Shown here piece by piece: positions 37,175 to 44,908 of a stretch of DNA of 64,000 nt; within the stretch, counting starts at the first letter, position 1, and every line of letters starts with the position of its first letter. The position numbers were made by a program, and so were the translations under genes. A model generated the notes under the pieces. That model worked only from the letters and a program-made list of their open reading frames with translations. It did not search any database and had not been told where the DNA came from. The stretch covers positions 124,001 through 188,000 of the forward strand of contig NZ_JASKMS010000005.1 of the NCBI RefSeq assembly GCF_030124145.1, in the 5' to 3' direction. Source of the DNA: Streptomyces sp. 378. Lineage in GTDB: Bacteria > Actinomycetota > Actinomycetes > Streptomycetales > Streptomycetaceae.

Positions 37175-37525
37175 ATGGCCCGATCCCTCGACGGTCTCGT
37201 CCTCGCCCCGGTCGCCGACCAGGCACCGGGTCAGGTGGGCACCCGCACCCGGTTCACGTACCACGAGCGACAGGGCGAGATCTGGGCCGAGTACAGCGGC
37301 GGCGACGTCGTACGGGGGCATCTCGTGGGTACCCGGGAAGGTGACCGGCTGGACTTCCGGTACGTCCAGCTCCAGCGGGACGGCACCACGTCCTCGGGGC
37401 ACTGCGTCTCGGCGGTCGTGGAGCTGCCGGACGGGCGGGTGCGGCTGGAGGAGACCTGGGAGTGGGAGTCCCGGCGGGGCGACGGTACGAGCGTTGTGGA
37501 GCAGGTCACGGCGTATGAGCGCTGA
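37175..37525 (+). CDS. Small conserved protein of unknown function
   Basis: The 116-residue protein is predicted all-beta, with the pattern FTYHERQGEIWAEYSGGDVVRGHLVG. It resembles a bacterial family often mislabelled N-acetylglutamate synthase; I assign no function. GGGAG lies nine bases before the ATG. It is divergent from the thiamine operon and ends 32 bases before the reductase gene. Confidence 0.75.
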   Translation: MARSLDGLVLAPVADQAPGQVGTRTRFTYHERQGEIWAEYSGGDVVRGHLVGTREGDRLDFRYVQLQRDGTTSSGHCVSAVVELPDGRVRLEETWEWESRRGDGTSVVEQVTAYER

Positions 37526-37551
37526 CTGACAATGCGTCAGGTGTCTATGGT
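37522..37551 (+). promoter_or_regulatory. Candidate promoter of the FAD reductase gene
   Basis: CTGACT (37522-37527) and TATGGT (37546-37551) are 18 bases apart. The GTG start codon begins seven bases after the TATGGT box, suggesting a leaderless transcript. Confidence 0.4.
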
Positions 37552-37557
37552 GATCAG

Positions 37558-38799
37558 GTGAGCGAGCAGACGCAGGAACCAGGTTCACCCGCGCCCCGGC
37601 GCGTGGTCGTGGCGGGTGCGGGCATGGCCGGGGTGCAGACCGCCGTCGCGCTGCGCGAGCGGGGCTTCACCGGCGATGTGATCCTGATCGGCGCCGAGCC
37701 GCACCAGCCGTACGACCGGCCGCCGTTGTCCAAGGCCGTCCTGCTCGGCAAGTCCGAGGGCTCCGCCTTCGACGTCGACTTCGACGCCCTCGGCATCGAA
37801 CTGCGGCTCGGCTGCGAGGTGCTGGGCCTGCGCCCCGCCGACCACGAGCTGGACACCGAGGACGGGCCCGTGCCCTACGACGCCCTGGTCGTCGCGACCG
37901 GCGCCGAACCGGTCCGGCTGCCCGGCGCGGAGGGCGTGCCCGGCGTGCATCTGCTGCGCACCCTGGACGACGCCGAGCGGCTGCGGCCGGTGCTGGCCCG
38001 GCGGCAGGACATCGTGGTCGTCGGCGCGGGCTGGATCGGCGCGGAGTTCGCCACCGCCGCGCGCGAGGCGGGCTGCGCGGTGACCGTCGTGGAGGCCGCC
38101 GAACGGCCGCTCGCCGGGGCGCTGCCCGCCGAAGTCGCCGCCCCGATGGCCGGCTGGTACGCCGACGCGGGAGCCGTACTGCGGACGCACGCGCGCGTGG
38201 AGCGCGTCGAGCCGGGTGCCGTGCTCCTCGACGACGGCACCCGGCTGCCCGCGGGCGCGGTCGTCGTCGGCATCGGCGCCCGGCCCGCCACGGCCTGGCT
38301 GGCCGGTTCCGGCATCGCGCTCGGCGCCCACGCCGAGGTCCTGGCCGACGAGCATCTGCGCACGTCCGTACCGGACGTGTACGCGGTCGGCGACTGCGCC
38401 TCCTTCCCCTCCGGGCGCTACGGCGAGCGCTTGCTGGTCCACCACTGGGACAACGCCCTCCAGGGGCCGCGCACGGTCGCCGTGAACATCGTCGGCCGGG
38501 CCACGGGGGAGACACCGGCGGTGTACGACCCGGTGCCCTACTTCTGGTCCGAGCAGTTCGGGCGCTTCGTCCAGTACACCGGGCACCACGCCGCCGCGGA
38601 CACGACCCTGTGGCGGGGCGATTCCTCCGGGCCGGCCTGGACGGTGTGCTGGCTGCGTGGTGAACGGCTGGTCGCGCTGCTGGCGGTCGGCCGGCCGCGG
38701 GACCTGGCGCAGGGCCGGCGCCTGATCGCGTCGGGCGCGCGGATGAATCCGGTCCTGCTGGCGGATCCGGCCAGGCCCCTGAAGGCCGCGACGACGTAG
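37558..38799 (+). CDS. FAD-dependent ferredoxin-reductase-type oxidoreductase
   Basis: At 413 residues, it has two Rossmann motifs (VVVAGAGMAGVQTAVAL for FAD, VVVGAGWIGAEFATAA for NAD(P)H) and the C-terminal reductase domain with YAVGDCASFP. This is the BphA4/rubredoxin-reductase type that passes electrons from NAD(P)H to a small ferredoxin or P450 partner. No P450 or ferredoxin gene is adjacent; the nearest [2Fe-2S] gene is bfd, 7 kb away, so a Bfd-reductase role is only a guess. Start GTG 37558 appears leaderless. Confidence 0.9.
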   Translation: MSEQTQEPGSPAPRRVVVAGAGMAGVQTAVALRERGFTGDVILIGAEPHQPYDRPPLSKAVLLGKSEGSAFDVDFDALGIELRLGCEVLGLRPADHELDTEDGPVPYDALVVATGAEPVRLPGAEGVPGVHLLRTLDDAERLRPVLARRQDIVVVGAGWIGAEFATAAREAGCAVTVVEAAERPLAGALPAEVAAPMAGWYADAGAVLRTHARVERVEPGAVLLDDGTRLPAGAVVVGIGARPATAWLAGSGIALGAHAEVLADEHLRTSVPDVYAVGDCASFPSGRYGERLLVHHWDNALQGPRTVAVNIVGRATGETPAVYDPVPYFWSEQFGRFVQYTGHHAAADTTLWRGDSSGPAWTVCWLRGERLVALLAVGRPRDLAQGRRLIASGARMNPVLLADPARPLKAATT

Positions 38800-38908
38800 G
38801 CGCCGGGGCTCGCGCGCGGGGCCGGGGCGGCGCTGCGGGACCCGGCGCGTCCGCCGGGTGGACGGGGCCGACTTCCGACTGTCAGTGGCAAATGGCAGGC
38901 TTGTCTCC

Positions 38909-39274
38909 GTGACCGAGATTGACGCAAAGATCGATGCTCTCGTCCCCGCCTGGCTCACCCTCCCCGACATCGCCGAACAGTTCGGCGTCGAGGTGACGCG
39001 TGTGCGGCAGCTGGTCAAGGACGGCCAGCTCATCGCCGTACGCCGCGGTGAGAACCGCGCGCTGCACGTTCCCGCCGCCTTCATCGACGGGGACAAGGTC
39101 GTCAAGGGCCTGTCCGGGACCTTGACGCTCCTGCGGGACGACGGCTTCACGGACGAAGAGATGCTGGAGTGGCTCTTCACCCCGGACCCCAGCCTGCCCG
39201 GCACCCCCGCGCAGGCGCTCAGCGAGAATCGCGGCACGGAGGTGAAGCGCCGCGCCCAGGCGCTCGCGGTCTGA
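38909..39274 (+). CDS. Rv2175c family winged-helix DNA-binding protein
   Basis: The 121-residue protein matches the layout of M. tuberculosis Rv2175c: an N-terminal winged helix (LPDIAEQFGVEVTRVRQLVK), the middle block VVKGLSGTLTLLRDDGF, and the conserved EWLFTPDPSLPGTP with a C-terminal RRAQALAV. In M. tuberculosis that gene lies next to pknL and its product is phosphorylated by PknL near the N-terminus. The long Thr-containing N-terminal arm of Rv2175c is missing here, so regulation may differ. The GTG start lies very close to a possible promoter, with no clear ribosome site. Confidence 0.88.
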   Translation: MTEIDAKIDALVPAWLTLPDIAEQFGVEVTRVRQLVKDGQLIAVRRGENRALHVPAAFIDGDKVVKGLSGTLTLLRDDGFTDEEMLEWLFTPDPSLPGTPAQALSENRGTEVKRRAQALAV

Positions 39275-39598
39275 CCCGGCCGCGACGGACAACCGTCCGG
39301 TGTCGTGAGCGAGGCCGGAACCGTCCGGTGCCGTGAGCGGGGCCGGGCCTGAACAACCGCCCGACGCGGGGGCCGTGGCCCAGGGGGCACGGCCCGGGGC
39401 GAGTCGCGCCGCGTCCGGGGTGCTCGTACCCGGCGGGCCGGGGCGGGCGTAAGGTGCCCGGGGCGTTCGCCGCGGGCACCGTCGCCGGGCGGGGCGCTCC
39501 AGCGCCCCTCCCCGCCGACAGCCGTGCGGACGCACGCCCATGCCGCCGACGCGCGTACGGGCCCCTCCCGCACGCCACCGACACCCTGGGGGACACGC
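39275..39598. other. Intergenic region between the Rv2175c-type gene and thiE
   Basis: No gene is supported in these 324 bases. They hold a tandem 28-bp duplication (39291-39346), GC-rich inverted repeats and a TAAGGT box near 39451 that could be a -10 for thiE. No TPP riboswitch motif is present. Confidence 0.6.
39291..39346 (+). repeat. Tandem 28-bp direct duplication
   Basis: Two adjacent copies, 39291-39318 and 39319-39346, begin AACCGTCCGGTG and end GGCCGG. They differ at only two positions, T/C after GGTG and A/G after GAGCG. Confidence 0.9.
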
Positions 39599-40249
39599 AT
39601 GACCGGCACCGCCGCACGGGCCCAGCTCGCCGACGCCCGCGTCTACCTCTGCACCGACGCACGCAAGCGGCAGGGCGACCTCGGGGAGTTCCTCGACGCC
39701 GTGCTGGCCGGTGGGGTGGACATCGTGCAGTTGCGCGACAAGGGCATGGAGGCGGGCGAGGAGCTGGAGCACCTGGCCGTCTTCGCCGACGCCTGCGCCC
39801 GGCACGGCAAACTCCTCGCGGTCAACGACCGTGCGGACGTCGCCCACGCCGCCGGCTCCGACGTCCTGCACCTCGGCCAGGGAGATCTCCCGGTCCCCGC
39901 GGCCCGTGCGCTCCTCGGCGACGACATTCTGATCGGCCGCTCCACCCACGCCGAGACCGAGGCCGCCGCGGCCGCCGTCCAGCAGGGCGTGGACTACTTC
40001 TGCACCGGCCCGTGCTGGCCGACCCCCACCAAGCCCGGCCGCCACGCCCCCGGCCTGGATCTCGTCCGGTACACCGCCGCCCTCGGCACCGACCGCCCCT
40101 GGTTCGCCATCGGCGGCATCGACCTCGGCCGTCTCGACCAGGTCCTGGAAGCCGGGGCCCGGCGGGTCGTCGTCGTCCGGGCGATCACCGAGGCCGACGA
40201 CCCGGGGGCCGCGGCGGCCGAGTTCGCGAAGCGGCTGCGGGGACGGTAG
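39599..40249 (+). CDS. thiE: Thiamine phosphate synthase
   Basis: The 216-residue TIM-barrel enzyme joins the thiazole and pyrimidine halves of thiamine. The pyrimidine site block [15 protein letters not shown], the diphosphate-binding AVNDRADVA and the C-terminal [11 protein letters not shown] are all intact. It sits 2.6 kb from the thiOSG operon on the opposite strand and, unlike that operon, shows no THI box. GGGGGA precedes the ATG. Confidence 0.95.
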   Translation: MTGTAARAQLADARVYLCTDARKRQGDLGEFLDAVLAGGVDIVQLRDKGMEAGEELEHLAVFADACARHGKLLAVNDRADVAHAAGSDVLHLGQGDLPVPAARALLGDDILIGRSTHAETEAAAAAVQQGVDYFCTGPCWPTPTKPGRHAPGLDLVRYTAALGTDRPWFAIGGIDLGRLDQVLEAGARRVVVVRAITEADDPGAAAAEFAKRLRGR

Positions 40250-40259
40250 TCGGGACGGT

Positions 40260-40289
40260 TTGTCCAAGGGATGGACAACAAGTGGACAA
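40260..40289 (+). promoter_or_regulatory. Inverted repeat upstream of metF, possible operator
   Basis: TTGTCC (40260-40265) and GGACAA (40273-40278) form a perfect inverted repeat around a seven-base spacer. A second GGACAA follows at 40284-40289, 11 bases from the first. The group ends 23 bases before the metF -35 box, a position that suits an activator. The binding protein is unknown. Confidence 0.45.
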
Positions 40290-40312
40290 TCCGGGCAAAT
40301 GTCGGCCACCGG

Positions 40313-40341
40313 TTGGGGGACCGACCGCCCCTGGCTAACCT
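40313..40341 (+). promoter_or_regulatory. Candidate promoter of metF, leaderless type
   Basis: TTGGGG (40313-40318) and TAACCT (40336-40341) are 17 bases apart. The metF ATG begins at 40348, seven bases after the -10 box, so the transcript probably starts at the ATG. No ribosome site is present, which agrees. Confidence 0.5.
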
Positions 40342-40347
40342 GCCGGT

Positions 40348-41271
40348 ATGGCCCTCGGCACCGCATCCATCAGGTCGGACCACGCGCGCACCGTCCGCGA
40401 CATGCTCGCGGCCGGCAAGACGACGTACTCCTTCGAGTTCTACGCCCCCAAAACCCCGAAGGGCGAGCGGAACCTGTGGAACGCGCTGCGCCGGGTCGAG
40501 GCGGTGGCGCCCGACTTCGTCTCCGTGACCTACGGGGCGGGCGGTTCCACCAGGGCGGGCACGGTCAAGGCGACCGAGGCGATCGCCTCCGACACCACCC
40601 TCACCCCGATCGCCCACCTCACCGCGGTCGACCACTCGGTGGCCGACCTGCGCAACATCATCGGCCAGTACGCCGACGCCGGGATCCGCAACATGCTCGC
40701 CCTGCGCGGTGACCCGCCCGGCGACCCGATGGGTGACTGGGTCCCGCACCCGCGGGGCCTTGCCTACGCCGCCGAACTCGTCGAGCTGATCAAGGCGTCC
40801 GGCGACTTCTGCGTGGGCGTCGCCGCCTTCCCGGCGATGCACCCCCGCTCCGCCGACTGGGACACCGACGTCCGCCACTTCGTCGACAAGTGCCGAGCGG
40901 GCGCGGACTACGCCATCACGCAGATGTTCTTCCAGCCGGAGGACTACCTCCGGCTGCGCGACCGCGTATCGGCCGCCGGCTGCGACACCCCGATCATTCC
41001 CGAGGTCATGCCGATCGCGAGCGTGAAGACGCTGGAGCGGATCGGGTCCCTCACCAACGCCGCGTTCCCCGCCGCCCTGAAAGAGCGGATCCTCACAGCG
41101 AAGGACGATCCGGCCGCTGTACGCTCCATCGGGATCGAATTCGCCACGGAGTTCTGCGCGCGGCTGCTCGCCGAAGGCGTGCCCGGCTTGCACTTCATCA
41201 CGCTCAACAACTCCACCGCGACACTGGAGATCTACGAGAACCTGGGCCTGCACCACTCATCGCAGGCCTAG
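40348..41271 (+). CDS. metF: 5,10-Methylenetetrahydrofolate reductase
   Basis: At 307 residues, it reduces methylenetetrahydrofolate to methyltetrahydrofolate for methionine synthesis. The N-terminal SFEFYAPKT carries the catalytic glutamate, and [19 protein letters not shown] and ALRGDPPGD are the folate- and FAD-binding blocks. QMFFQPEDY is intact. No SAM riboswitch precedes it, unlike the PLP enzyme at 1268. Confidence 0.95.
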   Translation: MALGTASIRSDHARTVRDMLAAGKTTYSFEFYAPKTPKGERNLWNALRRVEAVAPDFVSVTYGAGGSTRAGTVKATEAIASDTTLTPIAHLTAVDHSVADLRNIIGQYADAGIRNMLALRGDPPGDPMGDWVPHPRGLAYAAELVELIKASGDFCVGVAAFPAMHPRSADWDTDVRHFVDKCRAGADYAITQMFFQPEDYLRLRDRVSAAGCDTPIIPEVMPIASVKTLERIGSLTNAAFPAALKERILTAKDDPAAVRSIGIEFATEFCARLLAEGVPGLHFITLNNSTATLEIYENLGLHHSSQA

Positions 41272-41327
41272 ACCGTTCGCACCGGTATACGACACACTGC
41301 GTAGCGGCCACTGGGAGAGGGGCGTAC

Positions 41328-42263
41328 ATGGGCTGGGCGGTCCTCTACATCGCGTTCGGCATCGTCGCGCTGTGGCTGCTGGGTGAGGTGCTGCTGCAGT
41401 ACAAGGCGCGGCTGCGCTGGCGGCTGCTGGCCTTCGCCGGGTTCCTCGGTGTCGTCGTCGGTGTCCTGATCCCGTCGGTCGTCGTCATCGGCCTTGGCGC
41501 CGCCGCCTTCGCGGTCGGGCAGACCTACGTCACCCTGTCGTTCCGCAGCGGCTTCGCGTCCGGCTGGGCGATGAACGCGCCCGCGCTCGGCGGCAGCAAG
41601 CGCCGTCGTGGGGAGCGCGGCCGCCGGGAGCCGACCCTGGAGGTCTCCGGGCTGGAGGCCGAGGGCGGCTACGACGACGAGGCCGACCCCTACCGCCGCG
41701 ACCCCGCCGCCTACGGCGAGGACGACGACTACGACCGCGACGACGTCTTCACCCCGGCCCGCCCGGCCCACCAGCCGACGTCCGCCGAGTCCACCGCCGT
41801 CTACGAGCCGCAGCCCATGCCCGACGACACCGGCTCCTACGGTGTCTACGACAACGGGTACCAGGCCGGGGGGCAGCAGCCCGCCGACCAGTACGCCGCT
41901 CAGGCCGCCGACCAGTCCTACGCCTACGACCACTCCGGCTACGGCCAGCAGCAGGGCTACGACGCCACCGGTCAGCAGCAGTACGCCGCCTACTCCGACC
42001 CGTACATCGGCTCGTCGAACTACGGCCAGGCCTCGTACGACACCTCGTACGGCGACCAGCAGTACTACGGCCAGCAGGGTTACGCCCAGGACCAGTACGC
42101 CGGCACCCACGGCGGCGAGACCCCGCCCGGCGGGGTGTGGGTCCCACAGCAGCGCGACACCGACGAGTACGGGCGGGAGCTGCCGCCCGAGCAGCCGTAC
42201 CCCTATCAGGGGGGCGGGCAGCAGCCGCAGGGGAACGGGTTCGACGAGCAGTACCGTTTCTGA
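41328..42263 (+). CDS. Membrane protein with long Q/Y/G/D-rich low-complexity tail
   Basis: I do not recognise a named family. Residues 1-22 and about 33-65 form two to three membrane helices (AVLYIAFGIVALWLLG, then GVLIPSVVVIGLGAAAFAVG). A basic patch (GGSKRRRGERGRRE) follows near residue 90. The last 200 residues are almost free of large hydrophobics and packed with Gln, Tyr, Gly, Asp and Ala, including short QQQYY-like runs. Such prion-like composition is associated with condensate formation. GGGAGAGGGG precedes the ATG. A role at the membrane in polar growth is speculation. Confidence 0.8.
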   Translation: MGWAVLYIAFGIVALWLLGEVLLQYKARLRWRLLAFAGFLGVVVGVLIPSVVVIGLGAAAFAVGQTYVTLSFRSGFASGWAMNAPALGGSKRRRGERGRREPTLEVSGLEAEGGYDDEADPYRRDPAAYGEDDDYDRDDVFTPARPAHQPTSAESTAVYEPQPMPDDTGSYGVYDNGYQAGGQQPADQYAAQAADQSYAYDHSGYGQQQGYDATGQQQYAAYSDPYIGSSNYGQASYDTSYGDQQYYGQQGYAQDQYAGTHGGETPPGGVWVPQQRDTDEYGRELPPEQPYPYQGGGQQPQGNGFDEQYRF

Positions 42264-42291
42264 AGCGCGAACCCGGCAGGCGGCGGCGGGG

Positions 42292-43782
42292 TCACTGCGA
42301 GCCGCGGAACTCCGGGCCCTCCACGATCAGTCCCGCCACCAGCGCGCCCGACATGCCCGCGTGCGGCAGCCCGCCGCCCGGGTGTGCCCAGCCGCCCACG
42401 GTGAACAGGCCGGGCACCCGTGTGGTGTTGGACGGATGCAGCAGCCGTCCGTCGGCCGCGGCCAGGGCCGGGACGGGGACCGCCCCGCCCTGCGCTCCCG
42501 TCGCGTCCTCGATGTCGGCCGGGGTGCGCACCTCGCGCCACAGGAGCCGGTCGCGCAGACCGGGCACGGCGCGTTCGGCGACGGTGAGCATGCGGTCGGC
42601 GAGGTCGTCGTGAGGCCGGCCGGGCCGCGCGGGCACCACCGTCGTGAGGGTGACCGCCTCGTGGTCCGCCGGGGCCAGGCGCGGATCGTCGGGCCGTAGC
42701 ACCGCGACCGTGGGGCTCGGACTCCCGGCCGCCGTGCCGAACAGGGCGTCCAGCTCGGCCTCCCGGTCCCCGGTGTGCACCACCGTGCGGTGCGCCGTAC
42801 CCTCCGCGCGGGCCCCGCGCAGGGCCAGCAGAAGAGTCAGCCGGGCGGTCGCCGCGGGCTGCGGGGGCACCTCGCCCTCGCCCCGTACGGCGGTTCCCGC
42901 CGTCAACCGGTCCAGGATGCCGGGCGCGACGCCCGCGACCACGAAGTCAGCCTCCGCCACCGACCCGTCGGCGAGTCGCACCCCCGACGCCCGGCTGTCC
43001 TTCTCCAGCACGCCGGTGACGTCGGCACCGAAGCGGAACTCGACCCTCCGGGCCAGGCACCGCTCGTACACCGCCCGCGCCAGCTCGCGCAGGCCGCCGC
43101 GCACGTACCAGGTGCCGAAGGCGTGCTCCATGTACGGCAGTACGGCCGCGCTCGCCGGGGTGAGCCGGGGATCCAGGCCGTACAGGAGGGCGTGGCTCTC
43201 CAGGAGTGCCACGAGCCGGGGGTCGCGCAGCTCCCAGGCGCCGATCTCGGCGAGTGTGCCGGCCCGCCGGGTGCGCAGCAGCCGCCGGTGGGGGACCGAC
43301 GGGTAGGGCTCGCGCTCGCCCAGCACCTGCCAGTCGCGCCACAGCGGCTCCTCCAGCAGCGGCCGACGGGTGCGGTCCCAGGCCTCGCGGGCCCGGACCA
43401 GGAAGTCGCCCCAGCGCTGCCCGGCACCCGCGCCGAGCCCCTCGTCCAGGGCGGCGACGACGCCCGCGCGCGAGGCGTTCGGCAGCGACACCTCGGTGCC
43501 GTCCGCGAACACGTGGCGGGACGACGGGTCGACCTGGACGAGGTCGACGCTGGACTCCAGGGGCTCCTTGCCGGTCTTGACGAACAGGTCGCGGTAGACG
43601 GCCGGCAGCGGGAGCAGGGCGGGGCCCGTGTCGAAGGAGAACCCGTCACGCTCGAAGCGGCGCAGGGCTCCGCCGTAGGTGTCCGTCCGTTCGTACACCG
43701 CCACCCGGTGGCCCGCGACGGCCAGCCGGGCGGCGGCCGTCAGCGCGCCCATCCCGGCGCCGATCACCGCAATCCGTGCCAT
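42292..43782 (-). CDS. CrtI-type FAD oxidoreductase (phytoene desaturase-like)
   Basis: The 496-residue protein has an N-terminal FAD motif AVIGAGMGALTAAARLAVAG and the C-terminal signature GLFTVGGWAHPGGGLPHAGM typical of the phytoene desaturase family. No other carotenoid gene is near, so the substrate may not be a carotenoid. It is encoded alone, convergent with the low-complexity membrane protein. A TAAAGT box lies seven bases before the ATG on its strand. Confidence 0.88.
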   Translation of the reverse strand: MARIAVIGAGMGALTAAARLAVAGHRVAVYERTDTYGGALRRFERDGFSFDTGPALLPLPAVYRDLFVKTGKEPLESSVDLVQVDPSSRHVFADGTEVSLPNASRAGVVAALDEGLGAGAGQRWGDFLVRAREAWDRTRRPLLEEPLWRDWQVLGEREPYPSVPHRRLLRTRRAGTLAEIGAWELRDPRLVALLESHALLYGLDPRLTPASAAVLPYMEHAFGTWYVRGGLRELARAVYERCLARRVEFRFGADVTGVLEKDSRASGVRLADGSVAEADFVVAGVAPGILDRLTAGTAVRGEGEVPPQPAATARLTLLLALRGARAEGTAHRTVVHTGDREAELDALFGTAAGSPSPTVAVLRPDDPRLAPADHEAVTLTTVVPARPGRPHDDLADRMLTVAERAVPGLRDRLLWREVRTPADIEDATGAQGGAVPVPALAAADGRLLHPSNTTRVPGLFTVGGWAHPGGGLPHAGMSGALVAGLIVEGPEFRGSQ

Positions 43783-44231
43783 GCCAGGGACTTTATCGGC
43801 CCCCTCAGACAGCCTCCGCCGACAGCCCCTGCGACGGACCTCTCGGCCGCCTCCGAGTACGGGCGCGGAGGTGATCGTGACCAGTCGGCCGCGCGGCGTT
43901 GTGGGGCCGCGTGCGCAGGACTGAGTATCCGTACCCATACGGGGAGTTGAGTACGGGCGCGGATGGGGGACGACCTGCGCGGACGAGAGAGTGGAGACAC
44001 GGAGAGGGGCTCGGCTCCGGCACCGGCGACACGGGGCGCCGGAGCGGGAGCCGGCCCACGATCCGCTCCTTCCGCCGGCGGTGTCGGCGGGAGCGAGGCA
44101 CGGGGGAGTACCGGGGGACGACCGAACGGGGGTTGTGCGGGGGGACGCACGGGGGAGCACGGAAGGCGCCGGTTCGGTATGGCCCGCAGGGGACGCGGCC
44201 ACACCGAACCGGCGTCTTCATGTCCGCACGA
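43783..44231. other. Gene-free region between the CrtI-type and TetR genes
   Basis: No convincing gene is seen in these 449 bases. A 15-bp direct repeat GAGTACGGGCGCGGA occurs at 43855-43869 and 43949-43963, with the small palindrome CCGTACCCATACGG (43930-43943) near the second copy. The right end holds the hairpin of the tetR operon. The middle part is G-rich, with many GGGGGA-like runs. Confidence 0.55.
44167..44214 (-). terminator. Terminator of the ABC-YhgE-TetR operon
   Basis: CGCCGGTTCGGT (44167-44178) pairs perfectly with ACCGAACCGGCG (44203-44214). The 24-base loop itself contains TGGCC and GGCCA, which can pair. It lies 18 bases beyond the tetR stop. Confidence 0.7.
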
Positions 44232-44861
44232 TCAGCGGCAGCCGCTCACCCGTCCCTGGAGCAGCCGGGACAGGGCCGCGTGGACGTCGTCCAGGGAGCG
44301 CTCCGCCTGGAAGGACTTCCAGTCGAGGGCCGCCACCAGAACCATGCCGACCAGCGCCGCCGCCGTCAGCGGAACGTCGATCTCCGCGCTGAACTCGCCG
44401 CCCGCCACGCCGTCGCGCAGGACGTCCTCCACCACCGCGACGGCCTGCTGCCGGACCACCATCAGCGTGGACTGCCAGGTCCGGTTGGTGCGCCACAGCT
44501 CGGCCACGTACAGCTGGGTGAAGGCCGGGTAGCGGTCGATGAAGACCAGCCCCGCGCGGATCATCGCGTCGAGGGCGTCGACCTTGGTGCCGCCCTCCCG
44601 CTCGGTCCGCTCGGCCGCTTCCCGCAGGGAGGCGGTCAGCAGACCCACTCCGTGCCGCAGCAGCTCCTCGAAGAGGCCGGACTTGCTCGCGAAGTTGTAA
44701 TAGACCGTGCCCTTCGCGACCCCGGCACGTTCGGCGATCTCGTCCACGGTCGTGGCGGAGAACCCCTGCTCGGCTATGAGCGTGACGGCCGCTTCGTAGA
44801 GCTTCTGCCGGGTGGCCTCGCGGCGCGTGCTGCCGCCCGACGCGGCACTGCTGCTTTCCAT
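44232..44861 (-). CDS. TetR family transcriptional regulator
   Basis: The 209-residue protein has the TetR helix-turn-helix TTVDEIAERAGVAKGTVYYN in the first 65 residues and an effector-binding C-terminal domain. It is the last gene of an operon with an ABC ATPase and a YhgE/Pip protein, and probably represses it through the palindrome near 47770. An in-frame GTG at 44876, preceded by GGAGAG, is an alternative start. The effector is unknown. Confidence 0.92.
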   Translation of the reverse strand: MESSSAASGGSTRREATRQKLYEAAVTLIAEQGFSATTVDEIAERAGVAKGTVYYNFASKSGLFEELLRHGVGLLTASLREAAERTEREGGTKVDALDAMIRAGLVFIDRYPAFTQLYVAELWRTNRTWQSTLMVVRQQAVAVVEDVLRDGVAGGEFSAEIDVPLTAAALVGMVLVAALDWKSFQAERSLDDVHAALSRLLQGRVSGCR

Positions 44862-44908
44862 GGCCCTGATTGTCACAGGAAGCTCTCCGGGGGGAGTGAC
44901 GGCGGGGC

